DNA of 64,000 bases from an uncultured Hyphomicrobiales bacterium (GTDB lineage Bacteria; Pseudomonadota; Alphaproteobacteria; Rhizobiales; Xanthobacteraceae): positions 186,001 to 250,000 of the forward strand of contig CAIRGJ010000008.1 of assembly GCA_903878085.1 (NCBI GenBank), written 5' to 3'. This document shows, in pieces, positions 9,321 to 19,200 of the stretch. Both the position numbers and the translations under genes were made by a program. Numbering within the stretch: position 1 is the first letter of the stretch; every line of letters begins with the position of its first letter. The notes beneath the pieces were generated by a model. The model had not been told where the DNA came from and did no database searches. It saw only the letters and a program-made list of their open reading frames with translations.

Positions 9321-9491
9321 ATGAGTATCAGCATTGGCGTCCAGACGATCACGCCGAGGACTGGGACTTCGTCCAACACAACGACGACGCACCAGTCCAA
9401 CCAGCGCGAGGCCGACAACGCACCGGTCGAAGCCAAGCAGGTCGCGCCGCCACCGCCCGGCATGGGCAAATACGTCGACAAACACGTTTAG
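9321..9491 (+). CDS. small hypothetical protein
   Basis: A 56-residue protein beginning MSISIGVQTITPRTG, with a Thr/Ser-rich centre and a proline-rich end (APPPPGMGKYVDKHV). The ATG at 9321 has AAGGG about 6 bases upstream; an in-frame GTG at 9294 is a weaker alternative. It is followed by a hairpin repeat and then by tadA on the opposite strand. I have the impression that similar short proteins ending in PPPPG.GK.VD occur in related genomes, but cannot confirm it. Function unknown. Confidence 0.45.
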   Translation: MSISIGVQTITPRTGTSSNTTTTHQSNQREADNAPVEAKQVAPPPPGMGKYVDKHV

Positions 9492-9502
9492 TTTTCTTTC
9501 TT

Positions 9503-9525
9503 CCCTCTCCCCTCGTGGGAGAGGG
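9503..9525. repeat. palindromic hairpin between convergent genes, possible bidirectional terminator
   Basis: A perfect 9-bp stem (CCCTCTCCC paired with GGGAGAGGG) with a 5-base loop, preceded by a T-rich run on the plus strand. Hairpins of this CCCTCTCCC type are common intergenic repeats in this group of bacteria. It lies between the small gene ending at 9491 and tadA ending at 9536, so it could stop transcripts from both sides. Confidence 0.6.
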
Positions 9526-9535
9526 TAAGGACATC

Positions 9536-9982
9536 TCACCGCCGCGCGGCGAAAAATTCGCGCAACAGCGCGGCGCTATCGGTCTCATTGATAGCGCCGT
9601 AAACTTCCGGCCGATGATGGCACGTCGCCTGCGCGAAGAAGCGCCCGCCGTTTTCGACCGCGCCGCCCTTCGGATCGGCCGCACCGAAATAAAGCCTTCG
9701 GATGCGGGCAAACGACATCGCCGCCGCGCACATGGCGCAGGGCTCCAAGGTCACATACAGATCGCAGCCGGTCAGCCGCTCCGAACCGAGCGCCCCTGCC
9801 GCCGCACGAATCGCCAGTAATTCGGCGTGCGCGGTCGGATCCTTGTCGGCCAGCGTGCGGTTACCGGCGCGCGCGATCACCTCGCCATCGCGCACGACCA
9901 CACAGCCGACCGGCACCTCGCCGCGGGCGCCGGCGGCGCGGGCCTCGCCAAGGGCGATTTCCATGAAATTCGGAGCGGGCAT
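9536..9982 (-). CDS. tadA: tRNA-specific adenosine deaminase
   Basis: TadA converts the wobble adenosine A34 of tRNA-Arg(ACG) to inosine and is normally essential. The 148-residue product has the cytidine/adenosine deaminase zinc site: HAE with H52 and E54, and PCAMC with C82 and C85. The conserved [22 protein letters not shown]-terminal region is also present. I took the ATG at 9982, which gives the normal family length. It is divergent from the pseudouridine synthase gene at 10046, and the 63-base gap must hold both promoters. Confidence 0.94.
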   Translation of the reverse strand: MPAPNFMEIALGEARAAGARGEVPVGCVVVRDGEVIARAGNRTLADKDPTAHAELLAIRAAAGALGSERLTGCDLYVTLEPCAMCAAAMSFARIRRLYFGAADPKGGAVENGGRFFAQATCHHRPEVYGAINETDSAALLREFFAARR

Positions 9983-10045
9983 CGGGTTCTCCCCGCCCGC
10001 CCCAGACGGGACAGGCGGCATAAGGTCTGCTATCAGGCGGCCATC

Positions 10046-11143
10046 ATGTCCGACAAGACCAAAAGCGAAATCCCCGGCGAACGCATCGCCAAAGTCATGG
10101 CGCGCGCGGGCGTCGCGTCCCGGCGCAAGGTCGAGGCGCTGATCGCCGAGGGCCGCGTCTCGGTCAACGGCGCGGTCATCGCCTCCCCCGCGCTCAACGT
10201 CACCTCGGCCGACCGCATCGTGGTCGACGGCGAGCCGATGCCGCGGCGCGAACGCACCCGGCTGTTCCTCTACAACAAGCCGCGCGGGCTGGTGACCACC
10301 CATTCCGACCCGGAAGGGCGGCCGACCATCTTCACCGCATTGCCGAAGACCTTGCCGCGGCTGATCAGTATCGGCCGGCTCGACATCAACACCGAGGGCC
10401 TGCTGCTGCTCACCAATGATGGCGGGCTGGCGCGCGTGCTCGAACTGCCCGCCACCGCCTGGCTGCGCAAATACCGCGTGCGCGCCAACGGTAGCGTTAC
10501 CCAGGAGGCGCTCGATAACTTGCGCAACGGTATCACCGTCGATGGCGTGCGCTACGGGCCGATCGAGGCCAAGCTTGAGCGCGAGAAGGGCGCCAATTGC
10601 TGGCTCACCTTTGCCATCCGCGAGGGCAAGAACCGCGAAGTGCGCAAAGTGATGGAGACGCTGGGGCTCACCGTGAACCGGCTGATCCGCGTCTCGTTCG
10701 GACCGTTCAATCTCGGCGAACTGCCGGAATGGGGCGTCAAGGAAATCGACTCCAAGGCGTTGCGCACCGAGCTCGGCGAGAAGATCGTCGCCGAAGCCGC
10801 CGCCGACTTCGACGGGCCGCTGATCGATCATGCCGAGAAATTCGCGCCGATGCGGCCGAGCGCCCGGACCCGCGAAGACACGCGGCCCCGTGGCGGCCGC
10901 AGGCCGGAGCCGATCGTCAAGAAGTGGCAGCCCAATCCGAAGCTCGATTTCGAGCCCGAAGTTCGCCCGTCGCGAGATGTCCGGAGCGAACGAAAGGGCC
11001 GCGCGCCGCGTGCCGAAAGCGCGCCCGACAAACGCGGCCGCGACGATAAAAAAGAATCGAGCAGCGCGCGCAATTTTAAGAAGCGCTTCCAGAAGCGCCG
11101 CGACCGCTCCGGCGGCCCGCGCCCGTCGAGACCTAAACCGTGA
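10046..11143 (+). CDS. rluB: rRNA pseudouridine synthase, RluB/RsuA family
   Basis: The enzyme isomerises a uridine of 23S rRNA (position 2605 in E. coli numbering for RluB). The 365-residue product has an N-terminal S4 RNA-binding domain ([31 protein letters not shown], about residues 12-42). The catalytic domain contains [17 protein letters not shown], the aspartate of which is the expected nucleophile, and [24 protein letters not shown] disordered tail very rich in Arg, Lys and Pro fills about residues 270-365, as in many alphaproteobacterial homologues. It overlaps rsmD by four bases (GTGA). The exact target uridine is inferred from the family. Confidence 0.9.
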   Translation: MSDKTKSEIPGERIAKVMARAGVASRRKVEALIAEGRVSVNGAVIASPALNVTSADRIVVDGEPMPRRERTRLFLYNKPRGLVTTHSDPEGRPTIFTALPKTLPRLISIGRLDINTEGLLLLTNDGGLARVLELPATAWLRKYRVRANGSVTQEALDNLRNGITVDGVRYGPIEAKLEREKGANCWLTFAIREGKNREVRKVMETLGLTVNRLIRVSFGPFNLGELPEWGVKEIDSKALRTELGEKIVAEAAADFDGPLIDHAEKFAPMRPSARTREDTRPRGGRRPEPIVKKWQPNPKLDFEPEVRPSRDVRSERKGRAPRAESAPDKRGRDDKKESSSARNFKKRFQKRRDRSGGPRPSRPKP

Positions 11144-11706
11144 GAGTTGTCGGCGGCCGTTTGCGCTCCCGGCCCATCGCCGGGCCGAAGGGCGAGGGCA
11201 AATCTGAAGGATTGCGCCCGACCTCCGACCGCTTGCGCGAGGCGCTGTTTAATATCTTACAGCACGCTTACGGCGATCCGGTCACCGGCGCACGCGTGCT
11301 CGACCTGTTTGCCGGCACCGGCGCGCTCGGCATCGAGGCGATCTCGCGCGGCGCGGCCTATGTGCTGTTCGTCGATGACGGCGTCGAGGCCCGCGCGCTG
11401 CTGCGCAACAACACCGAGGCGCTCGGGCTGGGCGGCACCACGCGCATTTTTCGACGCGACGCCACCAAGCTGGGACCGGCGCATCCGATGGAGCCGTTCG
11501 CGATTGCGTTTCTCGACCCGCCCTATCGCAAGGGCCTCGCCGAACAGGCGCTGACCGCCGCCCGCGACGGCGGCTGGCTCAAGCCGCAGGCGCTGATTGT
11601 CGTCGAGGAAGCGGCGGATGCCGGCTTCAAGGCGCCGGAGGGCTTCGAAGAACTCGAGCGGCGGCAATATGATGACACGGAGTTGGTGTTTTTGCGCAAT
11701 CTCTAA
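11140..11706 (+). CDS. rsmD: 16S rRNA (guanine(966)-N2)-methyltransferase
   Basis: RsmD methylates G966 of 16S rRNA in the assembled small subunit, using S-adenosylmethionine. The 188-residue protein starts with the family opening [15 protein letters not shown]. It has a SAM-binding motif [13 protein letters not shown] (55-67) and the catalytic DPPY (126-129). The GTG start overlaps the rluB stop by four bases, giving a translationally coupled rRNA-modification pair. Its stop codon is immediately followed by the repeat at 11707. Confidence 0.95.
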   Translation: MRVVGGRLRSRPIAGPKGEGKSEGLRPTSDRLREALFNILQHAYGDPVTGARVLDLFAGTGALGIEAISRGAAYVLFVDDGVEARALLRNNTEALGLGGTTRIFRRDATKLGPAHPMEPFAIAFLDPPYRKGLAEQALTAARDGGWLKPQALIVVEEAADAGFKAPEGFEELERRQYDDTELVFLRNL

Positions 11707-11804
11707 CTGTCGTCCCGGGCAAGCGAAGCGAGGCCCGGGACCCATACGCCGCAGCCTCTCGATAGCGCAGTGGCTATGGGTCCCCGCCTTCGCAGGGACG
11801 ACAG
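11707..11804. repeat. dispersed palindromic repeat, solo copy 1
   Basis: This 98-base element exactly fills the gap between the stops of the convergent genes rsmD and mutL. Its left end is a CCCGGGC...GCCCGGG hairpin and its right end a GTCCC..GGGAC hairpin with a short loop; the outer bases (CTGTCGTC / GACGACAG) are inverted copies. The right-end sequence matches the terminal inverted repeats around the GIY-YIG gene at 19722-20120 and the copies at 23154 and 43986. It could act as a bidirectional terminator. Confidence 0.85.
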
Positions 11805-13601
11805 TTATTTTCTCCCAAACAGCCTCTCGATGTCCGTCAACTTCAACTCTACATAAGTCGGGCGGCCGTGATTGCACTGGCCGGAATTCGGCGTTTCTTC
11901 CATCTCGCGCAGCAGCGCGTTCATTTCCTCGGGCTTAAGCCTGCGCCCGGCGCGCACCGAGCCGTGGCAGGCCATCGTGGCTGACACGTGCAACAGGCGG
12001 CGCTCCAGCGGCAGGCTGTCGTCCCATTCCGCCATATGCTCCGCGAGGTCGCGCAGCAGGCCCTGCACATCGACGTCGCCGAGCATCGACGGCGTCTCGC
12101 GCACCGCGACCGCGCCGGGCCCGAACGGCTCGATCGAAAGGCCGAACTGCGCCAGTTCGCCGGCCCGCGCGCTCAATCGCGCCGCATCGGCCTCATCGAG
12201 CTCGACGATTTCCGGGATCAGCAGAAGCTGCCGCGCCACGCCTGACTTCTCGATCGCCGCCTTCATGCGCTCGTAGACGATGCGTTCATGCGCGGCATGC
12301 TGATCGACGATCACCAGCCCGTCGCGGGTCTGCGACACGATGTAAGTTTCGTGCACCTGGGCGCGCGCCGCGCCGAGCGGACTTTCGATCAGTTCCGCCG
12401 CCGGCTCGAAGCTTTCGACGCGGGCATCGGCCGAAGGCTCGCCGACGTCGAAGGCGGCCTGCGCTGCTTCGGCAAAGCTGAGCGCGGCGCCGCCGCGCGG
12501 TGCCATCGGAATCGGCCGCGCCGGCGAATTGCGCCAGTCGTAGGCGCTGCGCCGCGCGATCGTCACCGGCCTGAACGCGGCGATGGTGGCGCCACCGCCG
12601 GTCGAGGCCGCGCGCTGGCCTTCACGCGCCAAGGCTTCTTTCAAGGCACGGACAATCAGCCCGCGCACCAGCGCGCCGTCGCGGAAGCGCACCTCGGTCT
12701 TGGCCGGATGCACGTTGACGTCGACCTCGCGGGTCTCGAGCGTGACGAACAGCGCCAGCAGCGGATGGCGGTCGCGCGGCAGATAATCCGAATAGGCCGC
12801 ACGCACCGCGCCGATCAGCACCTTGTCGCGCTCCGGGCGGCCGTTAACGAACAGATATTGCCCGAGCGTGTTGGCGCGCGACAGCGTCGGCAGACCGGCG
12901 AAGCCTTGCAGCCGCACGCCCTCGCGCTCGGCCTCGATCGCGATGGCGTTGGCGCGGAAGTCGGCGCCGAGCACGTCGCCGAGCCGCGACAGTTCATCGG
13001 TCGCAGCAGTCCAAGTGACGGGCGCGCGCTCTTCGCCGGCCAGCGTGAAGGTCACGTCCGGCCGGCTCATCGCCAGCCGCCGCACCACTTCGCGCACCGC
13101 TTCGGCTTCGCTGCGGTCGGATTTCAAGAACTTCAGCCGCGCCGGCGTGGCGTAAAACAGGTCGCGGACCTCGACCGTGGTGCCGTGGCCGAGCGCCGCC
13201 GGTTTCGCCGGCGATTTCTTGCCGGCATCGACTTCCAGCGTCCAGGCGTGCGGTTCGGATTCATGACGGGTGGTCATGATTAGGCGCGCCACCGCCCCTA
13301 TCGAGGGTAAGGCTTCACCGCGAAAGCCGAGGGTGTGGATCGCCAGCAGGTCGTCGCCGGCAAGCTTCGAGGTGGCGTGACGGTCGACCGCTAATTCGAG
13401 ATCGGCGCGCGTCATGCCGTCGCCATCGTCGGTGACGCGGATCAGCCGGCGGCCGCCGCCGTCGGTCAGCACGTCGATGCGGTGCGCGCCGGCGTCGAGC
13501 GCGTTCTCGACCAGTTCCTTGACCACGCTCGCCGGGCGTTCGACGACTTCGCCGGCGGCGATGCGGTTGACCGTAGCTTCAGAGAGTTGGCGGACAGGCA
13601 T
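11805..13601 (-). CDS. mutL: DNA mismatch repair protein MutL
   Basis: MutL links mismatch recognition by MutS to strand removal. The 598-residue product has the GHKL ATPase domain: the N-box region [14 protein letters not shown] (about residues 24-37), DDGDGM and [14 protein letters not shown] transducer domain follows, then a Pro-rich linker and the C-terminal dimerisation domain containing [12 protein letters not shown]. That DQHA(x)2E(x)4E pattern marks the endonuclease-type MutL found in bacteria without MutH. The ATG at 13601 was chosen because the domain begins directly with [17 protein letters not shown]. Confidence 0.96.
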   Translation of the reverse strand: MPVRQLSEATVNRIAAGEVVERPASVVKELVENALDAGAHRIDVLTDGGGRRLIRVTDDGDGMTRADLELAVDRHATSKLAGDDLLAIHTLGFRGEALPSIGAVARLIMTTRHESEPHAWTLEVDAGKKSPAKPAALGHGTTVEVRDLFYATPARLKFLKSDRSEAEAVREVVRRLAMSRPDVTFTLAGEERAPVTWTAATDELSRLGDVLGADFRANAIAIEAEREGVRLQGFAGLPTLSRANTLGQYLFVNGRPERDKVLIGAVRAAYSDYLPRDRHPLLALFVTLETREVDVNVHPAKTEVRFRDGALVRGLIVRALKEALAREGQRAASTGGGATIAAFRPVTIARRSAYDWRNSPARPIPMAPRGGAALSFAEAAQAAFDVGEPSADARVESFEPAAELIESPLGAARAQVHETYIVSQTRDGLVIVDQHAAHERIVYERMKAAIEKSGVARQLLLIPEIVELDEADAARLSARAGELAQFGLSIEPFGPGAVAVRETPSMLGDVDVQGLLRDLAEHMAEWDDSLPLERRLLHVSATMACHGSVRAGRRLKPEEMNALLREMEETPNSGQCNHGRPTYVELKLTDIERLFGRK

Positions 13602-13707
13602 CGGCTTACGGCTTCGCAAAAGTTGTGATTCGGGCGTTTCCGTACTGTAGAGGCGCCACGTGGCCGCCGCGAGGCACGACCGCCAACTACCCCCGCTATT
13701 CCTGGCG

Positions 13708-14130
13708 CTAATCGAGGTTTGGCTTGCCGCCGCGCAGGCTTTTGATCTGGCCGCGGTGCTTTTTGCCCTCGACCCGCTTGCGCTTCTGCGCTTTCGGCAC
13801 CTTGGTGGCGCGGCGCGGAACCGGCCTGACCGCCGCCTGGCGGATCAGGTCGAACAGCCGCTCGCGGGCGTCGGCACGGTTGCGGGTCTGGTCGCGGTGC
13901 GACTGCGCCACAATAACGATGACGCCGTCCTTGGTCAGGCGGCTGCCGGCGAGCCGCATCATCCGCAAGGCGACGTCATTGGGCAGCGATGGCGAGCGCC
14001 GAACGTCGAACCGCAACTGCACCGCCGACGACACTTTGTTGACGTTCTGCCCGCCCGGCCCCGACGAGCGGACAAAGCTCTCCTCAAGCTCGGAGTCGTC
14101 GATGGAGATGGTGTCGGTGACGCGGTGCAT
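13708..14130 (-). CDS. arfB: alternative ribosome-rescue peptidyl-tRNA hydrolase
   Basis: ArfB (YaeJ) releases peptides from ribosomes stalled without a stop codon. It is a 140-residue single-domain release factor with GGQ at residues 26-28 in the context [24 protein letters not shown]. The basic C-terminal tail ([28 protein letters not shown]) is the part that enters the empty mRNA channel in the E. coli protein. It lies between pgi and mutL on the same strand, with a 106-base gap to mutL. Both length and tail fit ArfB rather than PrfA/PrfB. Confidence 0.94.
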   Translation of the reverse strand: MHRVTDTISIDDSELEESFVRSSGPGGQNVNKVSSAVQLRFDVRRSPSLPNDVALRMMRLAGSRLTKDGVIVIVAQSHRDQTRNRADARERLFDLIRQAAVRPVPRRATKVPKAQKRKRVEGKKHRGQIKSLRGGKPNLD

Positions 14131-14162
14131 GTCGCATCATGCCTCACGCCGGGGCAGCATGA

Positions 14163-15479
14163 CTAGGCGCCGAGATATTTCTTCGCCAGCAGTTTGCCCT
14201 CTTCCACCGCCGGCTGGTTGAAGGCGTCGACGCCCAAGAGATGCGCGGCGATGATAGTCTCCAGCATGAAATGCATCAGCAGTTCACCGAGGCTGGCTTC
14301 GTCGACGGTCTGCAAATGGATCGTGCGCACCGGGCAGCCATTCTTGGCCAAGGTTTCCGCCGTGGCGCGGGCTTCCGCCGCCACCAAGTCGCCAAGCGTC
14401 TTGCCGCCGAAGCCGGGCTCGCCGGCGAGCTTGGCAAGCTCGGCGTCCATGCACGGGCCGAGGCCTTTGGCCTCGGTGCTGACGATGGTGAACAATTTAT
14501 CGCGCGGGCCGCCGAGATAGAGTTGCACCTGGCTGTGCTGATCGACGGGCCCAAGCGCCGCCACCGGCGTCGTGCCCCTGCCGTCTTTGCCGAGACTTTC
14601 GGCCCAGAGCTGGACATACCAGCGCGTGAAACGTTCCAGCCGGTCGGCATAGGCCATCAATACGCTGATGCTTTTGCCCTTGGTGTCCGCCAGCGCGACC
14701 GACAACGCGGCGCCGGCTGCGGCCGGCACTTCGGCCGCGGGCCGTTTCGCCAGGACAGGCGCCAGCGCTTCGTGCGCGCCCGAACGGATCGCGGCGATGT
14801 CGAGGCCGAGCATTGCCGCCGGCAACAGACCGACATTGGTGAGCGCCGAGAAACGCCCGCCGACACCGGTATCGTGCTCGAGGCACGGAATTTGGTGGTG
14901 CGTCAGCAGATCGCGCAGGCCATTGCGCTTGCCGGCTTTGGCCGGTTCCGTGAGGCCGAGAAAAATATCGGGAACGCGCGGGCCGAGGTTCTGCGCCTTC
15001 AACATCGACAGCGCCGCGATGGTCTGCATCAGCGTTTCGGCGGTGCCGCCGGATTTCGAAATCGCGACAAAGCGCGTCGTGCCATGCGGCAGCTTCTCCA
15101 GCAGCCCGGCATAAGACAGCGGATCGATATTATCCATGAAATGCAGGCGCGGCGGTTCGCGCAAGGCGCCTACGCCGGGCACGCCATGCCACGCCAGTTG
15201 CGCCAAAGCCTGGCCACCGAGGCTGGAGCCGCCGGTGCCGAGTAGCACGATATCGGTGGCGCGGTCGGCGAGCCGACGCGCTGTATCCTTGATCGGGCGC
15301 AGGTCGTCGTGTTTGCCGGCCAGCCGCAACAGCGGCAGGCCGGCATCGGCATGGCGGGCGCGCAGCCAGTCGAGCGCAGCTTCCGCGCGCGACAGCGCCG
15401 CCTTCAGAGCGTCGGCTGAAATGCCGTGCTGGCCAATGTTTTTCTCAAGCGCGTTGTCGATGGATTGGACGATGGCCAT
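14163..15479 (-). CDS. pgi: glucose-6-phosphate isomerase
   Basis: Pgi interconverts glucose 6-phosphate and fructose 6-phosphate. At 438 residues it belongs to the shorter bacterial form rather than the 550-residue E. coli type. Visible signatures are LLGTGGSSLGGQAL (about 78-91), the phosphate-binding AISKSGGTAETLMQ, and a GRFSALTNVGLLPAAMLG segment. A QHSQVQLYLGGP region follows, and near the C terminus is a lysine in EEGKLLAKKYLGA. The gene stands alone on the minus strand between arfB and the M16 peptidase pair. Confidence 0.93.
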   Translation of the reverse strand: MAIVQSIDNALEKNIGQHGISADALKAALSRAEAALDWLRARHADAGLPLLRLAGKHDDLRPIKDTARRLADRATDIVLLGTGGSSLGGQALAQLAWHGVPGVGALREPPRLHFMDNIDPLSYAGLLEKLPHGTTRFVAISKSGGTAETLMQTIAALSMLKAQNLGPRVPDIFLGLTEPAKAGKRNGLRDLLTHHQIPCLEHDTGVGGRFSALTNVGLLPAAMLGLDIAAIRSGAHEALAPVLAKRPAAEVPAAAGAALSVALADTKGKSISVLMAYADRLERFTRWYVQLWAESLGKDGRGTTPVAALGPVDQHSQVQLYLGGPRDKLFTIVSTEAKGLGPCMDAELAKLAGEPGFGGKTLGDLVAAEARATAETLAKNGCPVRTIHLQTVDEASLGELLMHFMLETIIAAHLLGVDAFNQPAVEEGKLLAKKYLGA

Positions 15480-15536
15480 ACGGTTATTTGCCTAGAGTCG
15501 CGTGAGGGACGCAACGAACTCCAACACGGCGACCTT

Positions 15537-16862
15537 CTATTCGGTTTCGCGCGAGGTCAGGCCCTTGGGCCGGCCGGCGACCGTCACCAGCATGCCGTTA
15601 CCGTACAGCCGCTTGGCCACCCGTTTGGCATCCTCGATGGTCACGGCGTCAATCAGCGCGCTGCGGCGCTGGATGTAATCGATGCCGAGGTTGTCGAGCT
15701 GGATCTGGGTGAGCTGGGCGGCGATCTTGGCCGAGGTGTCGAGCGACAAGGCATAAGAGCCCTTGAGGAAGGACTTCGCCGCCGCGAGTTCCTCGGGCGT
15801 CGGGCCGTCTTCCGCCATGCGCTTGGTTTCGCTCTCGATGATCGCCAGCGCGTCGCCGGTGCGGTCGGCCTGCGTCGCGGTGCCGCCAAGGATGACCGCC
15901 GCGCGCTTGAACCAGACCAGACTGTCCGAGACGCCGTAGGCCAGGCCGCGCTTCTCGCGGACCTCGCGATACAGCCGCGACGAGAAGCTGCCGCCGCCGA
16001 GAATGTGATTGACGATGTAGCCGGCCATGAAATCGGGGTCGTTACGGGCCAGACCGAGGCCGCCGAAATTGACCACCGCCTGCGGCACGTCGAGATTGAT
16101 GACGATGCGGCGACCCATGCCGTGCGGGCTGGCATCGGCAACCGGCCTCAGATCGTTCTTTGCCGGCAGCGCGCCGAAGGCGCGGTCGATCAATTCGCCG
16201 GCGATCTTGGCATCGACGTCGCCGACCACCGAGACCGTCAACTCGTTGCGCGCAAACACCCGGCGCACATAGTCGCGCATATCGTCGGCGGTGACACGCG
16301 GCAAAGTCGCTACCGTGCCTTTGCTCTCGCGGCCGTAAGGATGATTGGGGAATGCCGCCGCCCACCATTGAATGCTGGCGATCGAATTGGGGTTGGTGGT
16401 GTCACGCAGCAGCCCGGACATTTCCTGACTGCGCACCCGTTCGACCGCATCGGCTTCGAAGCGCGGCGCCGTCAGCGCCATCCGCAACAGGTCGAAGGCT
16501 TCGTCGCGATGCTCGTTGAGCGCGCGCAGCGAACCGTGAAATTCGTCGCGTCCGACCCGGAAGCCGAGCTCGATAGCGTGATTTTCCATACGCTCGTGAA
16601 AGGTCTTGCCGTCGAGATCGCCGGCACCCTCGTCGAGCAGGTCAGCCGTGAGATTGGCGGCGCCCGACTTCTCAGGCGAATCCTGGCTGGAGCCGCCATG
16701 GAACGCATAGTTGAGCGTGATCAGCGGAACGGTCTGTTCGCGCACCAGCCAGGCCGGAATACCGGACGGGCTGACGATCTTTTCGATCGTCACCGCCGAA
16801 GCCGGCGCGGCCGTCAGGCAGGCCAGTGCAACCGCGATGAAAAATCCAGTGAGGCGGTTCAT
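15537..16862 (-). CDS. M16-family peptidase-like protein, non-catalytic subunit
   Basis: An exported 441-residue member of peptidase family M16. It has an N-terminal signal peptide (LTGFFIAVALACLTAAPASA) and two M16 halves. The zinc motif HxxEH is absent: the matching region reads AANLTADLLDEGAG. The substrate-binding R/Y pair near the C terminus is kept in GGGSFSSRLYREVREKRGLAYGV. Such proteins pair with a catalytic partner, as in the mitochondrial processing peptidase. That partner is the gene directly upstream, whose stop overlaps this ATG by four bases. The start at 16862 is fixed by that overlap and the signal peptide. Confidence 0.9.
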   Translation of the reverse strand: MNRLTGFFIAVALACLTAAPASAVTIEKIVSPSGIPAWLVREQTVPLITLNYAFHGGSSQDSPEKSGAANLTADLLDEGAGDLDGKTFHERMENHAIELGFRVGRDEFHGSLRALNEHRDEAFDLLRMALTAPRFEADAVERVRSQEMSGLLRDTTNPNSIASIQWWAAAFPNHPYGRESKGTVATLPRVTADDMRDYVRRVFARNELTVSVVGDVDAKIAGELIDRAFGALPAKNDLRPVADASPHGMGRRIVINLDVPQAVVNFGGLGLARNDPDFMAGYIVNHILGGGSFSSRLYREVREKRGLAYGVSDSLVWFKRAAVILGGTATQADRTGDALAIIESETKRMAEDGPTPEELAAAKSFLKGSYALSLDTSAKIAAQLTQIQLDNLGIDYIQRRSALIDAVTIEDAKRVAKRLYGNGMLVTVAGRPKGLTSRETE

Positions 16863-18283
16863 GAACGCTTCTCCGCCTGCGGGCTGCTGTCTTTGATCAA
16901 AAAGCCGGTAACCGAGCGCTTCTTGTCGAGCCATTTGCGGGCGGCGTCCTGGATCTGCGCCGCGGTGACGGCGCGGATGCGGTCGGGCCAGCGCTGCACG
17001 TCCTGCACGGTGGCGCCGGTCATCAGCGCCGCGCCATACCAGCGCGCCATCGTGGCCTGATTGTCCTGAGCGTAAGTGGCATCGGCGATGAGGCGCGACT
17101 TGACGCGCTCAAGCTCGTCGGCCGACACGCCCTTGGCGATCACCTCGGCGATCACCGCATCGGCCTCGGCTTCGAACTGTTGCAAAGTGACGCCCGGGCG
17201 CGGCGAGCCGTAGACGGTGAACTTGGACATATCGAGCGCGGAGCCGTCGTAGCCCGCCGCGGCCATCACGGCGATGGGCTTGTCCACCGCCAGCGTCCGG
17301 TACAGCCGGCTGTTCGAGCCGGATCCCAAAATATGCGCCAGCAGGTCGAGGGCTTCCGACTCGCCGCGCTCTGCGGTGGCGAAGGACGGCACCAGATAGA
17401 CTCGTTGCAGGAACGGCTGCTCGACGCGGGCGTCGGCCATGGTCAGCGAACGCGCCGCCGCCGGCGGCGGCTCCTGCGGCCGCTTGCGCGGGCCGATGAG
17501 GTCGTTGCGCTTGATCGTGCCGTAGGTTTCTTCGGCCAGCTTGCGCGCCTGCGCGGGCTCGACGTCGCCGGCAATCACCACCACCGCGCCGTTGGGACCG
17601 TAGAAGCGGCGATAAAAAGCCAGCGCGTCGTCGCGGCTGAGCTGCTCCATTTCGTGGCGCCAGCCGATCACCGGCCGGCCGTAAGGATGATTGAGGAACA
17701 GTGCGGCTTCGATCTGCTCGCCAAGCCGTGCGCGCGGATTGTTGCCGACCCGTTGATTCCATTCCTCGAGGATGACGTTGCGCTCCGGCAGCACCACCGC
17801 GTCGGTCAATTGCAGGCCGGCCATACGGTCGGCCTCGAACTCCATCACGGTCTTGAGCTGCTCGCTCGGCACGCGCTGGTAATAGCCGGTGTAGTCGTTC
17901 GACGTGAAAGCGTTTTCCTGGCCGCCGATGGTCGCAACCACGCGCGAGAAATGGCCGGTCGGATTTTTCGCCGTGCCCTTGAACATCAGATGTTCGAGAA
18001 AATGCGCCAGACCCGAGATGCCCGGAGTCTCATCGGCGGAGCCGACCTTGTACCAGATCATGTGCGTGACGACTGGCGCGCGATGATCGGGAATGACCAC
18101 CAGTTCAAGGCCGTTCGCCAATGTGAAGTCGGAAATTTTGATGGGCTCGGCCGACGCAGGACCAATCGCGAGCGCCGCGGCGACGAGTGCGGCGGCGCCG
18201 GTCAAGCGGCACAGGCGGTTGAGATCGATCGGGAGTTTTTGCGGCGAAGACTTCTGCGGGAAAGGCGTTTGCGTGAAAGTCAT
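16859..18283 (-). CDS. M16-family zinc metallopeptidase, catalytic subunit
   Basis: A 474-residue periplasmic zinc peptidase. A hydrophobic signal segment lies at about residues 28-45 and ends in GPASAEP. The inverted zinc motif HFLEH has H94, E97 and H98 in LAHFLEHLMFKGT, and the downstream glutamate-bearing helix is NDYTGYYQRVPSEQLKTVMEFEADRM. With the non-catalytic gene that follows it, it should form a heterodimeric clamshell protease. The ATG at 18283 was chosen because the residues upstream of it are not hydrophobic and show no homology. The natural substrate is unknown. Confidence 0.92.
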   Translation of the reverse strand: MTFTQTPFPQKSSPQKLPIDLNRLCRLTGAAALVAAALAIGPASAEPIKISDFTLANGLELVVIPDHRAPVVTHMIWYKVGSADETPGISGLAHFLEHLMFKGTAKNPTGHFSRVVATIGGQENAFTSNDYTGYYQRVPSEQLKTVMEFEADRMAGLQLTDAVVLPERNVILEEWNQRVGNNPRARLGEQIEAALFLNHPYGRPVIGWRHEMEQLSRDDALAFYRRFYGPNGAVVVIAGDVEPAQARKLAEETYGTIKRNDLIGPRKRPQEPPPAAARSLTMADARVEQPFLQRVYLVPSFATAERGESEALDLLAHILGSGSNSRLYRTLAVDKPIAVMAAAGYDGSALDMSKFTVYGSPRPGVTLQQFEAEADAVIAEVIAKGVSADELERVKSRLIADATYAQDNQATMARWYGAALMTGATVQDVQRWPDRIRAVTAAQIQDAARKWLDKKRSVTGFLIKDSSPQAEKRS

Positions 18284-18368
18284 GGCTCTCAAATCTGCCA
18301 AAGGCGGTGAACGACGGTGCCGCTCAAAGGCGAGCGAGCAACCCAACAGGCCCGACGCAAACGAATAC

Positions 18369-19088
18369 TTACTGGCTGCCGACCGGGTGATCTTGCAAGT
18401 AATTGGTGGCCTTCGGCGTGCGCGACTTATCCTTGCCGGTGCCATAGGGCTGGTCCGGCGACGGCGTCTGATAACCCGGCGGCGGCGCGGTCAGCGAAGC
18501 GCGCGGCGGTTCGCCGGTGAAGTTGCCGACTTCCTCGTCCTTGTCGCGGCTGAACATCCTGGTGAAAATATTGCCCTTCTCGCCAAGCTCCGACGGCTTC
18601 GACGGATTGCTGAAGCCATAGGGCGAGCTCTCGTAGGCACCGGCGGAGGTCTTGCGCGTGTTGCGCGGCTTGGGACCCGGCGTCATTTCATCGGGCCGCA
18701 GCGGACGGCCCTCTTTCAGCAGAACGTCCTCGGGATTTTGGCTGGCGGCGCGTTCGGCCTTGGCGTCCGCCTTGGCGCGCAGTACATCGGGGTCGATCGG
18801 CCAGGCCGGATTATTGCCAGCCGCGACATCGGCTTTTTCCGGCGGCGGCAGCGTGCGGCCCGGCGGGATCACCAGCGGCGCGCGCTGCTGATAGTTGATG
18901 GCGGCTTCGCCGTCGCGCTTCAGGCCGAGGCCTTCCATCAGGCCGCGCATGATCTTGGTGTCGATCGGAACGCTGTCTTCTTCGGCGCGCGCCGCGACTG
19001 GCCAAGCCAGCACGGCAACACCCAGCGCCACAGTCAGGGCGCCGGCGGTGAATTTCATGGTCAGGCGTGTCGGGCGCATCGCACTCAT
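18369..19088 (-). CDS. exported proline-rich protein, function unknown
   Basis: A protein of about 239 residues with a basic start and a signal peptide (KFTAGALTVALGVAVLAWPVAARA, cut expected after ARA). The mature part is hydrophilic and rich in Pro, Lys, Glu and Gly, has no cysteine, and is probably largely disordered. The first half contains IMRGLMEGLGLKRD and the tail LTAPPPGYQTPSPDQPYGTGKDKS. Starts at 19088, 19079 or 19058 are all possible. It lies between lspA and the M16 pair on the same strand. I do not recognise a named domain. Confidence 0.7.
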   Translation of the reverse strand: MSAMRPTRLTMKFTAGALTVALGVAVLAWPVAARAEEDSVPIDTKIMRGLMEGLGLKRDGEAAINYQQRAPLVIPPGRTLPPPEKADVAAGNNPAWPIDPDVLRAKADAKAERAASQNPEDVLLKEGRPLRPDEMTPGPKPRNTRKTSAGAYESSPYGFSNPSKPSELGEKGNIFTRMFSRDKDEEVGNFTGEPPRASLTAPPPGYQTPSPDQPYGTGKDKSRTPKATNYLQDHPVGSQ

Positions 19089-19200
19089 CCTGTGAATCGC
19101 CAATCCTGTGAACGCCAAGTCCTGCAAATCGCTAAGTCCCGGTGAATTCCCAGGGAATTCAATGACCTGCATCGGACCGAACCTGGACTATCGCGGTCGA

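Noticed and set aside
15426..17060. A 544-codon plus-strand open frame opposite the M16 gene
   Set aside because: Shadow frame with no recognisable motif; the opposite strand encodes a clear M16 protein with a signal peptide.
17180..18310. A 376-codon plus-strand frame opposite the catalytic M16 gene
   Set aside because: Same reason: antisense to a well-supported peptidase, composition typical of reverse-strand high-GC sequence.
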